DNA of 64,000 nucleotides. Origin: Variovorax paradoxus (GTDB lineage: Bacteria; Pseudomonadota; Gammaproteobacteria; Burkholderiales; Burkholderiaceae_C). The notes beneath the pieces were generated by a model. The model did not search any database. It saw only the letters and a list, made by a program, of their open reading frames with translations, and was not told the DNA's origin. The DNA is taken from NCBI RefSeq assembly GCF_029919115.1, contig NZ_CP123990.1:4800501-4864500 (forward strand), given 5' to 3'. Below are positions 26,159-34,908 of the stretch, piece after piece. Positions within the stretch are counted from its first letter, which is position 1, and each line of letters begins with the position of its first letter. The position numbers and the translations under genes were made by a program.

Positions 26159-27415
26159 TCAGATGTCTTTCGCGAGCCGCAGCCCCGAGAACTGCCAGCG
26201 CGCCGCCGGCGGAAAAAAGTTGCGGTAGCTGGGCCGCGTGTGCCCTGCCGGCGTGGCCACGCTGCCACCGCGCAACACCAGTTGGCCCACCATGAACTTG
26301 CCGTTGTATTCGGCGGCAATGCCGGGCATGGGCCTGAAACCGGGGTAGGGGTCGTACGAGGAACGCGTCCACTGCCAGACATGGCCGGTCATCTGCGAAA
26401 TGCCGGACGCGTCGAATGCGGCCTCCCACTCGAATTCGGTGGGCAGCCGCGCGCCGGCCCATTCAGCGTACGCGGCGGCCTCATAAAAACTCAGTTGCGA
26501 GACCGGCGCATCGGCCTCCATGGGCCGCACGCCGTGCAAACCGAACACATGCCAGCCGCCCTGGTGCTGCTGTGGGCCGAGCCGCGGATCGTCAGGCTCC
26601 AGCCAGTAGGCCGGATGCCGCCAGCCCTGCGCCTGCACCGCGGCCCACCCGTCGGACAGCCAGAGCTCGGGCCGCTTGTAGCCGCCATCGGCAATGAACT
26701 GGGCGTAGTCGCCGCAATTCACCAGCCGGTCGGCAATGGCATAGGGCTGAAGCAGCGCATCGTGGCGCGGCGTTTCGTTGTCGAAGGCAAAGCCTTGCCG
26801 CGCCCCCTCATGGCCCACCTGCACCACCCCGCCGGGCTGCGGCAGCCAGCGCATGGCCGGCGGCACTGCGGCCAGCCGCAGCGCGGGCCCCGCCGCCGGC
26901 TTGTAGGCGGGCAGCAGCGGGTTGCATGACAGGGCATGAAGAATGTCGGTGAGCAGCAGTTCCTGGTGCTGCTGTTCATGGTGCAGGCCCAGCGTGACGA
27001 TGGGCTCGATGTCGGCCCAGTCCTGGTCGGCAATGTCGCGGTCGAGCAGCGCGAGCACCGCCTCGTCGACATGGCTGCGATAGGCATGTACCTCGCTCAC
27101 CGAGGGGCGCGTAAGCAGCCCCCGCTGCGGCCGCGGATGCCGCGGGCCGAGCGCCTCGTAATACGAGTTGAAGAGGTAATGAAAGCGCACATCGAACGGC
27201 CGGTAGCCTGCGGAGTGAGGCTGCAGCAGCACGGTCTCGAAAAACCAGGTCGTGTGCGCAAGGTGCCACTTGGTCGGGCTCGCGTCGGGCATCGACTGGA
27301 TGCACTGGTCTTCGGCGGAGAGCGGTGCGGCGAGCGACAGGCTGGCGGCGCGCACTTCGCGAAACTTTTCGCGCAATGCGCTCGCCGCCTGGGCGATCGG
27401 CCGGGAAAGCGTCAT
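26159..27415 (-). CDS. egtB: Ergothioneine sulfoxide synthase EgtB
   Basis: Non-haem iron enzyme joining hercynine to a thiol donor by oxidative C-S bond formation. 418 residues from ATG 27413-27415 with SD GGAGAC. N-terminal DinB_2 domain with HLAHTTWFFE and the HHEQQHQELLL iron-binding motif; C-terminal FGE-sulfatase domain ending in LRGGSVATPAGHTRPSYRNF and GLRLAKD. egtA, egtC and egtE are not nearby, so donor use (cysteine versus gamma-glutamylcysteine) and the final lyase are open; EgtC-less operons suggest direct cysteine use. Confidence 0.93.
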   Translation of the reverse strand: MTLSRPIAQAASALREKFREVRAASLSLAAPLSAEDQCIQSMPDASPTKWHLAHTTWFFETVLLQPHSAGYRPFDVRFHYLFNSYYEALGPRHPRPQRGLLTRPSVSEVHAYRSHVDEAVLALLDRDIADQDWADIEPIVTLGLHHEQQHQELLLTDILHALSCNPLLPAYKPAAGPALRLAAVPPAMRWLPQPGGVVQVGHEGARQGFAFDNETPRHDALLQPYAIADRLVNCGDYAQFIADGGYKRPELWLSDGWAAVQAQGWRHPAYWLEPDDPRLGPQQHQGGWHVFGLHGVRPMEADAPVSQLSFYEAAAYAEWAGARLPTEFEWEAAFDASGISQMTGHVWQWTRSSYDPYPGFRPMPGIAAEYNGKFMVGQLVLRGGSVATPAGHTRPSYRNFFPPAARWQFSGLRLAKDI

Positions 27416-27582
27416 GGTGTCTCCAGTCGGGCAACTGCTCGTTGTAGCCGATTCGTATTGCAGCGGTACGTAGGACAAGTTCTCGCCCTCGCTCTCTTGC
27501 TGAAAGGGCGCCAAACCGTCGGGGGGAGCTACTTTGGCACAAGACGCGCCGGCTTGCAGGGCGGCTGCGTATCATCCGCTCG

Positions 27583-28929
27583 ATGCAAACGAACAACGCC
27601 TCCACCCGCCCCCACGTCGTCATCGTCGGCTGCGGGTTCGGCGGGCTCGAAGCTGCCCGCAGGCTCGACAGCGCCGACGTGGACGTGACGGTGATCGAGA
27701 AAACCAATCACCACCTGTTCCAGCCCCTGCTCTACCAGGTGGCGACCGCCGGGCTTGCCGCACCTTCGATCGCAGCGCCAGTGCGCACCCTCTTCCGCAA
27801 GCAGCCACGCATCACCACGCTGCTGGGCGAAGTGAGCGCCATCGATGCGGCGGGCCGCGCGGTTCAGCTGACCAACGGCAGCCGGGTGAGCTATGACCAC
27901 CTGATCGTTGCGGCCGGCGCCACCCACAGCTATTTCGGCCACGACGAATGGGCACCCCTCGCGCCCGGCCTCAAGACGCTGGCCGATGCATTCGAAATCC
28001 GCCGGCGCGTGCTGATGTCGTTCGAGGCGGCCGAAACCGCCACTGACCCGCAGCGCCGCCGCGCATTGCTGACATTCGTCGTGATCGGTGCCGGGCCGAC
28101 GGGTGTCGAAATGGCCGGCACCCTGGCTGAAATTGCCAAGCACACGCTGTCCGGGGAGTTCCGCCACATCGACCCCAGCAGCGCGCAGGTGCTGCTGGTC
28201 GAAGGCGGCCCGCGCGTGCTGCAGGCCATGCCGGAAAGCCTGAGCCAGAAAGCGCTGGAGCAGTTGGAAAAGCTCGGCGTCGAAGTGCGGCTCAATGCGC
28301 GGGTGACGGCCATCGATGCCAACGGACTCGAAGTGCAGTCAGGCGGCGGCGCAGACGGCGCGCCGGCCACCGGCTACCGCATCGAGAGCAGTTGCGTGGT
28401 GTGGGCCGCGGGCGTTGCCGCCTCGCCGCTGGGCCGAATGCTGGGCGAAGCGACCGGCGCCGAATGCGACCGCGCGGGCCGCATCAAGGTCGAGCCCGAC
28501 CAGAGCCTGGCCGGCCACCCCGAAATCAGCGTGGTCGGTGACCTTGCGGCCGCCATGAGCCACGCGCCCGGCAAGCCGCCCAAGCCCGTGCCGGGCGTGT
28601 CGCCCGGCGCCAAGCAGATGGGCCGCGCCGCCGCCTCGAACATTCTTCGCCGCATCGCCGGTACGCCGACCGTGCCTTTTCGCTATCGCGACTACGGCAA
28701 CCTGGCGACCATCGGCCGCAACTCGGCGGTGGTCGACCTGGGCACGCCCTTGGGCCCGCTGCGCTTCAGCGGGCGGCTCGCATGGCTCTTCTGGCTGTTT
28801 GCGCACGCGTATTTCCTCATCGGCTTTCGCAACCGCATCGTCGTGATGATGGACTGGGCCAGCGCGTACTGGAGCTTCCAGCGCAACGCGCGCGTGGTGG
28901 CGGACGTGCAGGGCAAGAGCGAGTCTTAG
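27583..28929 (+). CDS. Type II NADH dehydrogenase (NDH-2) family FAD oxidoreductase
   Basis: 448 residues. Two dinucleotide folds: FAD motif VVIVGCGFGGLEAARRL at the N-terminus and NAD(P) motif FVVIGAGPTGVEMAGTL near residue 170; HHLFQPLLYQVATAGL is characteristic of NDH-2, as is the C-terminal amphipathic/hydrophobic region (LAWLFWLFAHAYFLIGFRNR) that anchors it to the inner leaflet. Oxidises NADH and reduces quinone without proton pumping. Divergent from egtB; the 167-bp gap between starts carries both promoters. Confidence 0.9.
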   Translation: MQTNNASTRPHVVIVGCGFGGLEAARRLDSADVDVTVIEKTNHHLFQPLLYQVATAGLAAPSIAAPVRTLFRKQPRITTLLGEVSAIDAAGRAVQLTNGSRVSYDHLIVAAGATHSYFGHDEWAPLAPGLKTLADAFEIRRRVLMSFEAAETATDPQRRRALLTFVVIGAGPTGVEMAGTLAEIAKHTLSGEFRHIDPSSAQVLLVEGGPRVLQAMPESLSQKALEQLEKLGVEVRLNARVTAIDANGLEVQSGGGADGAPATGYRIESSCVVWAAGVAASPLGRMLGEATGAECDRAGRIKVEPDQSLAGHPEISVVGDLAAAMSHAPGKPPKPVPGVSPGAKQMGRAAASNILRRIAGTPTVPFRYRDYGNLATIGRNSAVVDLGTPLGPLRFSGRLAWLFWLFAHAYFLIGFRNRIVVMMDWASAYWSFQRNARVVADVQGKSES

Positions 28930-28990
28930 CAGCAAATTTGCGGGAAGCTGCCTGACGCAAGGGGCTGTCTAACCGCTCCCGTCAAGCCGC

Positions 28991-29524
28991 TCAGAACAGC
29001 GAATCGTTCGCGCGGTTCTCGCGCTCGCGGCGCCGCCACTCCCACGGCGCGGTCGGCTTGGCACCGGCCCACAGGCCCAGGCGCTGCTCACGCGCGCTTT
29101 CCTGCAGCTTGAACAAGCCGCCGCCGCGCCGCGTGGCGATGCCGTTGAAGTCGTACACCCAGGCCCACCCTTCGGCCACCATCCGCGTTCCGGCGTCCTG
29201 CCCGTCGCAGTTCACGTCGGCCACCGTGCGGCCGTAGCGGTCGGTGTCGCGCTCGGTGATCACGGCCTGTTCGAAGTAGCACAGGCGGCTCAGAGCCTGC
29301 CGGCTGCGCTGTCCGTAGGGCTGGGCGCGCTCCGGTGCGTCGATGGCGGCGATGCGTACCTTCACTTCCTCGTAGGAGCCGAAGCGCCCGCAGCGGGCGG
29401 TGAGCGTGTCGCCGTCGCTGATGCCCACAACGAGGCAGGTTCGCGGCGGGGCCGCGTGCGACAACTGGGGTGAAAGCAGTGGAAGGAGCGCGAGGCAGAC
29501 GGCGGCGAGAGAACGCAAACGCAT
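28991..29524 (-). CDS. Exported thermonuclease-family (SNase-like) nuclease
   Basis: 177 residues with a signal peptide (MRLRSLAAVCLALLPLLS, cleavage after SHA). SNase domain: VVGISDGDTLTARC with the calcium-site Asp, RIAAIDAPERAQPYGQRSR with catalytic Arg and Glu, and RDTDRYGRTVADV. Predicted periplasmic or secreted Ca-dependent nuclease. The C-terminal tail WEWRRRERENRAND is charged. Confidence 0.9.
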   Translation of the reverse strand: MRLRSLAAVCLALLPLLSPQLSHAAPPRTCLVVGISDGDTLTARCGRFGSYEEVKVRIAAIDAPERAQPYGQRSRQALSRLCYFEQAVITERDTDRYGRTVADVNCDGQDAGTRMVAEGWAWVYDFNGIATRRGGGLFKLQESAREQRLGLWAGAKPTAPWEWRRRERENRANDSLF

Positions 29525-29613
29525 GGAGCAGAGAGAGAGAGAGAAGGAACGTGGCGGAGAAAGTCACGGATTCTCGTTGCGAACTGCCCCGGCCCTCGCC
29601 CACGAACCCGCTG

Positions 29614-31314
29614 TTACGCGGCAGTCTCGTTCTCGTCTTCCTGCAGCAGCCGCCACATCACTTTGCCGCTGCCGCTCTTGGGCAGCGCGTCGACGAACTG
29701 CACCTTGCGCGGGATCTTGTAGACGGCCATGTTCTCGCGGCACCAGTCGATGATCTCCTGCTCGGTGGTGTTCTTGTGCGTGGCGCGCAGCACCACCACG
29801 GCCTTGACCGATTCGCCGCGGTAGTTGTCCTTGGTGGAGATGACGCAGGCCTCCTGGATGGCGGGGTGGCGGAACATCAGCAGCTCCACCTCGGCGGGCC
29901 ACACCTTGAAGCCGCTCGCGTTGATCATGCGCTTGAGCCGGTCGGTGATGAAGAAATAGCCGTCCTCGTCCATGCGGCCCATGTCGCCCGAGCGGAAGAA
30001 GCGCTTGCCCTCGAATTCGACAAACGCGGCCCTCGTCGCGTCAGGCCGTTTCCAGTAGCCCTGGAACACCTCGGGGCCGTGGATGATGATCTCGCCCGAT
30101 TCGCCGATGGGCATTTCGGCGAGCGTGTCGGGGTCGACCACGCGCGCGTCGGTGCTCATGAAGGGAATGCCCAGGCACTGCTGCTTGGGGTGGTCCGAGG
30201 GGTTGGTGTGCGACGGCGCCGCGGTTTCGGTAAGACCGTAGCCCTCCTGGTACTTGAGGCCGTATTGCTCGAACAGGCGCTGCGCCACCGCCTGCGGCAT
30301 GGCGGCGCCCCCGCCGCCGATGTGCGTGATGCTCGACAGGTCGTAGCTCGCGAAGTTGGGGCTGGCCATGAGGTCGATCACCATGGTGGGGATATTGGTC
30401 CAGCTGGTCACCTTCCAGCGCGAGATGAGCCGGCCTGCCACCTCGCGGTCCCAGCGCGGCATGATGACCAGCGTGCCCGCCGCGAGGATGGAGGTGTGCA
30501 TCATGCTCACCACGCCGGTGATGTGGAACATGGGCACCACCGCCAGCACCACCGCTTCGGACGTGGCCTGGCCCCAGAGCTGGCCGGCCACCGCGTTGTG
30601 CATGAGGCTCGAATGGTGGTGCACGCAGCCCTTGGGAAGGCCGGTGGTGCCGCTGGTGTAGGGCAGCAGTGCCATGTCGTCGGCGCCCACCACATGCTCG
30701 GGCGCCGCATGGCCGGCCGACAGCGCATCGGTCCAGGCCATCGCCTTGCCTTGTGCCAGTTCGGGCAGCGGGTGGCGGGTGGTGAGCCATTCTTTCCATG
30801 CCGGCGCGGGCGCGTCGTCGCCGCTTGCATCGGCGTCGAAGGCATCGGTGAACTGGGTCACGATGAGATGGTCGAGCTGCTGCCCGCGCGGAAGTGCATT
30901 GCTGGCCTTGGCCAGCTCGGCGGCCAGGTCGCCGGTGGTGATGGCCACCTTCGCATCGGGGTCGACGATGTAGTGCTTGAGCTCTTCGGCCCGGTTCATC
31001 GGGTTGACGGGCACCACCACGGCGTTGGCACGCAGGATCGCGAAATGCGCGATCACGAGCTGCGGGCAGTTCTGCATGTTCAGCACCACGCGGTCGCCGC
31101 GCTTCACGCCCATGGCATGCAGCGTGCCGGCCAGGCGCTCGACCTGGCCGGCGAATTCACGGTAGCTCATTACCCGGCCGAAGAACACGAGCGCAGCCTT
31201 GTCGGGGTAGCGCGCCGCCGAGGTTGCGAGGTTGTGCCACAACGAGGTGGCGGGAACGGTGATCGAATGCGGAAGGCGCTTGGGCCAGAACTTGTGATGC
31301 GGGCGTTGTTGCAT
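29614..31314 (-). CDS. AMP-binding acyl-CoA synthetase (long-chain fatty-acid CoA ligase type)
   Basis: 566 residues from ATG 31312-31314. ANL-superfamily motifs: P-loop-like YTSGTTGLPKGCVH, YGLTETAAP, the FRSGDMGRMDEDGYFFITDRLKRM hinge (split in text by RSGDMGR and ITDRLKR) and the catalytic Lys in LPKSGSGKVMW. Activates a fatty or other carboxylic acid to its CoA thioester. Acyl chain length cannot be read from sequence; family relatives are annotated as long-chain ligases. Confidence 0.88.
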   Translation of the reverse strand: MQQRPHHKFWPKRLPHSITVPATSLWHNLATSAARYPDKAALVFFGRVMSYREFAGQVERLAGTLHAMGVKRGDRVVLNMQNCPQLVIAHFAILRANAVVVPVNPMNRAEELKHYIVDPDAKVAITTGDLAAELAKASNALPRGQQLDHLIVTQFTDAFDADASGDDAPAPAWKEWLTTRHPLPELAQGKAMAWTDALSAGHAAPEHVVGADDMALLPYTSGTTGLPKGCVHHHSSLMHNAVAGQLWGQATSEAVVLAVVPMFHITGVVSMMHTSILAAGTLVIMPRWDREVAGRLISRWKVTSWTNIPTMVIDLMASPNFASYDLSSITHIGGGGAAMPQAVAQRLFEQYGLKYQEGYGLTETAAPSHTNPSDHPKQQCLGIPFMSTDARVVDPDTLAEMPIGESGEIIIHGPEVFQGYWKRPDATRAAFVEFEGKRFFRSGDMGRMDEDGYFFITDRLKRMINASGFKVWPAEVELLMFRHPAIQEACVISTKDNYRGESVKAVVVLRATHKNTTEQEIIDWCRENMAVYKIPRKVQFVDALPKSGSGKVMWRLLQEDENETAA

Positions 31315-31539
31315 GGTCAAGGCGGGCGAACGAAGAGAGAAAGAAAAAAGGCAGCCCGCAGCCTAAGCCGCCCCGGCCGCGCCTCCCATCGGGGAAGCCC
31401 CCCGGAGCGTCACCTTGGTGACGCCCATTCTTCTCACTTTGGACAGATCGCGCACGCGCCGTGCGACTACAGACACGGCGGGCTTTTCGCGCGATACCTG
31501 TCGCTCCCTCTATCCACCCACCGCAAAGAAGGAACTCCC

Positions 31540-31980
31540 ATGGCAGCAGACAAGCACGCAAGCGTTCACTGGGAAGGCGCCGGCAAGACCGGCAAGGGCC
31601 AGATCAGCACCGAGACCGGCGCCCTCAAGGACTACCCCTACGGCTTCGCGAGCCGCTTCGAGGATGACAAGCGCGGCACCAACCCCGAGGAGATCGTCGG
31701 CGCGGCCCACGCGGCCTGCTTCACGATGGCCTTTGCCTTCGCGCTCGAGAAAGAAGGCTTCACCGCCACCAAGGTAGACACCAGGGCCGCGGTGCGGCTG
31801 GCGAAGGACGGCGAAGGCTTCAAGATCGACCGCATCGCGCTCGAGCTGGACGCCACCGTGCCGAACCTGGACGAAGCCAAGTTCCAGCAGATTGCAGCCG
31901 CCGCCAAGGCGGGCTGCCCGCTGTCGAAGGCGTTGGCCAGCGTGCCGGAGATCACGCTGAAGGCGACGCTGGCAGGCTAG
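31540..31980 (+). CDS. osmC: OsmC family peroxiredoxin
   Basis: 146 residues from ATG 31540 with SD AAGAAGGA. Reduces organic hydroperoxides with two reactive cysteines: C60 in AHAACFTMA and C126 in KAGCPLSKAL, the spacing of OsmC. GTNPEEIVGAAHAA is a typical family segment. A hairpin of two 7-bp arms (31407-31424) lies in the upstream divergent gap but has no T-run. Confidence 0.9.
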   Translation: MAADKHASVHWEGAGKTGKGQISTETGALKDYPYGFASRFEDDKRGTNPEEIVGAAHAACFTMAFAFALEKEGFTATKVDTRAAVRLAKDGEGFKIDRIALELDATVPNLDEAKFQQIAAAAKAGCPLSKALASVPEITLKATLAG

Positions 31981-32024
31981 CGCTGCTGCTTATGATCGTC
32001 TCCACTAAAAAGAGGAGACGATCC

Positions 32025-33001
32025 ATGGCTCACCCCGTCCGCGCCGCCATCCTGGCGGCTTTTCCATCGCGTCGTTCGGCGCGGCCGCCCCCGCCCTGGC
32101 CGCCTATCCCGACAAGCCGATCAAGGTGGTCATCGGCTTTCCGGCCGGCGGCCCTCTGGACCAGCACGCGCGCCTCCTGACCGACAAGCTGCAGGCCGTG
32201 CTCGGCCAGCCGTTGATCGTCGACTACAAGCCCGGGGCGGGCGGCTCGGTGGGTGCCGACGCGGTGGCCAAGAGCCCGGCCGACGGCTACACGCTGATGC
32301 TGGCGAACACCGGCGTGGCGGTGATCAATGGCGCGCTCTACAGCAAGCTGCCCTACAACACGCAGCGCGACTTCGTGCCCATTGCGCGCACCGCAATGCA
32401 GCCGCTGGCCCTGCTGGTGACGCCCAAGCTGCCGGTGCAAAGCCTCAAGCAGTTCGTCGACTACGCCAAGACGCGGCCCGGACAGGTCAACTACGGCTCT
32501 GCGGGCAACGGCGGCATCAGTCACCTGGTGCCCGAGATGTTCAAGACGGCGACAGGCATCTTCATGGTGCACATCCCCTACCGCGGCAGCGCCCCGGCCT
32601 TTACGGACCTGATGGGCGGGCAGGTGCAGTTCATGGCCGAATCGATTCCGCAGGCGGCCAACTATCACAAGCAAGGCAAGGTGCGCGCCCTGGCCGTGAC
32701 CAGCCGCGAACGCAACCCTGCACTGCCGGACGTACCCACTGTGATCGAATCGGGCGTGAAGGGCTTCGAGGTGGTCGGCTTCTACGGCTTCTTCGCCCCG
32801 AAGGACACTCCCAAGGACGTGGTCGCCAGACTGAGCGATGCGTTCAAGCAAGTGCTGACCAGCCCCGAGGTGCGTGACCGCATGGTGAGCCAGGGGGCGG
32901 ACCCGGCCTATTTGGGCAGCGAGGATTTCGCGCGCTTTCTTGCCACCGAAACGCCGCGCTGGGACAGGGCGGTGAAGGCTTCGGGCGCGCGGATGGATTG
33001 A
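32025..33001 (+). CDS. Bug-family tripartite-tricarboxylate substrate-binding protein, frameshifted in signal peptide
   Basis: The mature domain is intact: KVVIGFPAGGPLDQHARLL, KPGAGGSVGADAVAKSPADG, GSAGNGGISHLVPE and YRGSAPAFTDLMGG are standard Bug motifs. ATG 32025 with SD GAGGAGACG starts a leader MAHPVRAAILA in one frame, while the rest (GFSIASFGAAAPALAAYPDK) is in another. Restoring one G at about 32054-32058 (GGG to GG) joins them. So export is broken unless this is a sequencing error, or translation starts internally without a signal. No TctA/TctB permease is adjacent, as usual for Bug proteins. Confidence 0.8.
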
Positions 33002-33256
33002 TTTGCTGGCGGTTTTGGGGGTGTCGATTCAGGGCATGGGCACGCTCGTGGTTTACCGCTGATCAACCGCGGCTCTATGCAACGCACCCGCTGGCGGGGT
33101 GCCTTGCGCAGCGAAATAAAGGAGGAGGCCGCAGGCCGGGGGACATTCGCGGAGAAAGGTACCCCGTCGGCGGGTGCGCCGCCCTGAACAGCGGCGCCAA
33201 AACAAGCGCCACGCACCACCGGCATGCAGCGCAAACCCATTTCGGTGCACATATCT
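33002..33256. other. Gene-free stretch upstream of the GntR-ABC operon
   Basis: About 255 bases without a gene. The middle (33100-33190) is purine- and GC-rich with several short inverted words around GGTACC and CCGTCGGCGG, and reads like a dispersed intergenic repeat rather than a promoter, but there is no second copy in this window to prove it. Confidence 0.3.
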
Positions 33257-33291
33257 TGCATACCAGTTGGCACAAAAGCTGCTGGTATGCA
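33257..33291. promoter_or_regulatory. Inverted-repeat operator just upstream of the GntR start
   Basis: Perfect 10-bp arms TGCATACCAG (33257-33266) and CTGGTATGCA (33282-33291) with a 15-bp spacer, ending 5 bp before the ATG. The GGTATNC-type half site fits FCD-subfamily GntR regulators, so this is probably the autoregulatory operator. Confidence 0.6.
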
Positions 33292-33296
33292 GACCA

Positions 33297-34067
33297 ATGT
33301 CTACATCCGCATCCGAAATCAGTGCACGCATCGTCGAAGCGGTGATGGCGCAGAAGCTCGCTCCAGGCTCGCGCCTGGGCGAACAGCAGTTGGCCATGCT
33401 GTTCGACTGCAGCCGCACCATCGTGCGCGAAGCCCTCACCCGGCTGGCGGCACGTGGCATCGTGACGGTGAGCGCCCGGCGCGGCTGGTTCGTTATCGAG
33501 CCTTCGCAGGAAGAAGCACGCGAAGCCTTCGAGGCGCGCCGCGTCATCGAGCTTGGCCTGATCCGCAGTACGGGCAGCGCCGGCAAGATCGACAAGACCG
33601 CGCTGCGCCAGCTGAAGGCGCACCTTCAGCGTGAAAAGGCGGCGCTGAAGGAAAGCGACGTCGGCAACCGCAGCTTTCTCTTGGGCGACTTCCATGTGTG
33701 CCTGGCCGAGTGCCTGGGCAACACGCTGCTGGCCGACACGCTGCGCGACTTCACGGCGCGCACCACGTTGATCGCCATGCTCTATCAGAGCACGCACGAC
33801 GCGGTGCAGTCTTGCGAAGACCACGTGCAGATCGTTGCCGCACTCGAACGGGGCGACCACGCCGCCGCCGAAGCCCTGATGGCTGCGCACATCGGCACCG
33901 TCCAGTCAGCGCTGCGTGTGCAGGCGCCGACCGATCCGCTTGCGCAACTGCGCGACGCGCTGGCGCCGCTGCAACAGAACACCGCGGCCAGGCCCAAGCG
34001 GCGCAAGGCGGCCGCGTCTTCTCCCAATGACACCGATTCTTCGACTTACCTAGGAGCCCTGCTATGA
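33297..34067 (+). CDS. GntR family transcriptional regulator (FCD/FadR subfamily)
   Basis: 256 residues from ATG 33297. N-terminal winged HTH (GSRLGEQQLAMLFDCSRTIVREALTRLAARGIV in outline) and a C-terminal FCD helical domain with metal-type His (DFHVCLAECLGN, CEDHVQIVAAL). The stop overlaps the start of the ABC binding-protein gene (ATGA at 34064-34067), so it leads and likely controls the transporter operon. A basic/Ser-rich tail follows the FCD domain. Confidence 0.9.
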   Translation: MSTSASEISARIVEAVMAQKLAPGSRLGEQQLAMLFDCSRTIVREALTRLAARGIVTVSARRGWFVIEPSQEEAREAFEARRVIELGLIRSTGSAGKIDKTALRQLKAHLQREKAALKESDVGNRSFLLGDFHVCLAECLGNTLLADTLRDFTARTTLIAMLYQSTHDAVQSCEDHVQIVAALERGDHAAAEALMAAHIGTVQSALRVQAPTDPLAQLRDALAPLQQNTAARPKRRKAAASSPNDTDSSTYLGALL

Positions 34068-34864
34068 CTTTCTCTTCGTCCAAACGCCGCCTCTCGCTCG
34101 CGCTTGCTTCCGTTGCCATGCTGGCCGCAGCCGGCACCGCCCAGGCCCAGAACGCCCTGGACAACGTGCTGAAGGCCAAGACCATCAAGATCGCCGTGCC
34201 GACCGACTACCCGCCTTACGGCTCGGTGGACAAGAACATGAAGCCCCAGGGCCTCGACGTTGAAATGGCCGAGCTCATTGCCGCCAAGCTGGGCGTGAAG
34301 GTCGAACTGGTACCCGTGACCAGCGCCAACCGCATTCCCTACCTGCAGACGCGCAAGGCCGATCTCGTGATCTCCACGCTCGGCAAGAACGCCGAGCGCG
34401 AGAAGGTGATCGAGTTTTCTTCGGCCTACGCCCCGTTCTTCCAGGCCGTGTACGCGGCCAAGAGCATGAAGCTCACCAGCTTTGCCGACATGGCCGGCAA
34501 GACCGTGGCCGTGACGCGCGGCGCAATGGAAGACCAGGAGCTGAACAAGGTGGCGCCGCCGAACGTCGACTACCGCCGCTTCGAAGACAACAACGCCACC
34601 ATCGCAGCCTTCGTGGCCGGCCAGACGCAAACCCTTGCAACCAGCGCCGCGGTGGCGGGCGACATGCTCGCCAAGAACCCGAAGGTGAGCGCCGAATTCA
34701 AGCTGCTGCTGAAAGACAGCCCCTGTTTCATCGGCATTGCCAAGGGCGAAACCGCATTGAAGGCCAAGGTCAACGAGATCATTGCCGCGGCCAAGAAGGA
34801 CGGCACGCTGGACACGATGTCGAAGAAGTGGCTGGGCAAGGCCGCCGGCGACCTGCCGGTCTGA
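34064..34864 (+). CDS. Polar amino-acid ABC transporter, periplasmic binding protein
   Basis: 266 residues, family 3 solute-binding protein. Signal peptide (cleavage after AQA near residue 28), then KIAVPTDYPPYGSVDKNMKPQGLDVE with the ligand-binding aromatic and charged residues, DLVISTLGKNAEREK, and the C-terminal DGTLDTMSKKWLG. First transporter gene after gntR. Ligand probably a polar or acidic amino acid; not resolvable by eye. Confidence 0.92.
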   Translation: MTFSSSKRRLSLALASVAMLAAAGTAQAQNALDNVLKAKTIKIAVPTDYPPYGSVDKNMKPQGLDVEMAELIAAKLGVKVELVPVTSANRIPYLQTRKADLVISTLGKNAEREKVIEFSSAYAPFFQAVYAAKSMKLTSFADMAGKTVAVTRGAMEDQELNKVAPPNVDYRRFEDNNATIAAFVAGQTQTLATSAAVAGDMLAKNPKVSAEFKLLLKDSPCFIGIAKGETALKAKVNEIIAAAKKDGTLDTMSKKWLGKAAGDLPV

Positions 34865-34908
34865 CCGACCACCGCTGAACCCCGACGAGCAAAGAAGAAG
34901 GCGCAGCC

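Noticed and set aside
31407..31424. Perfect GCGTCAC/GTGACGC hairpin in the acyl-CoA synthetase/osmC gap
   Set aside because: No T-run on either side and divergent genes; no role can be supported.
29470..31539. Open frame upstream of osmC running through the acyl-CoA synthetase region
   Set aside because: Antisense to a well-supported gene; the real osmC start is ATG 31540 with an SD.
33267..33283. Sigma-54-like TTGGCACAAAAGCTGCT inside the GntR operator spacer
   Set aside because: The -12 part is CTGC not TTGC, and the start of transcription would fall at the gntR ATG; likely chance overlap with operator arms.
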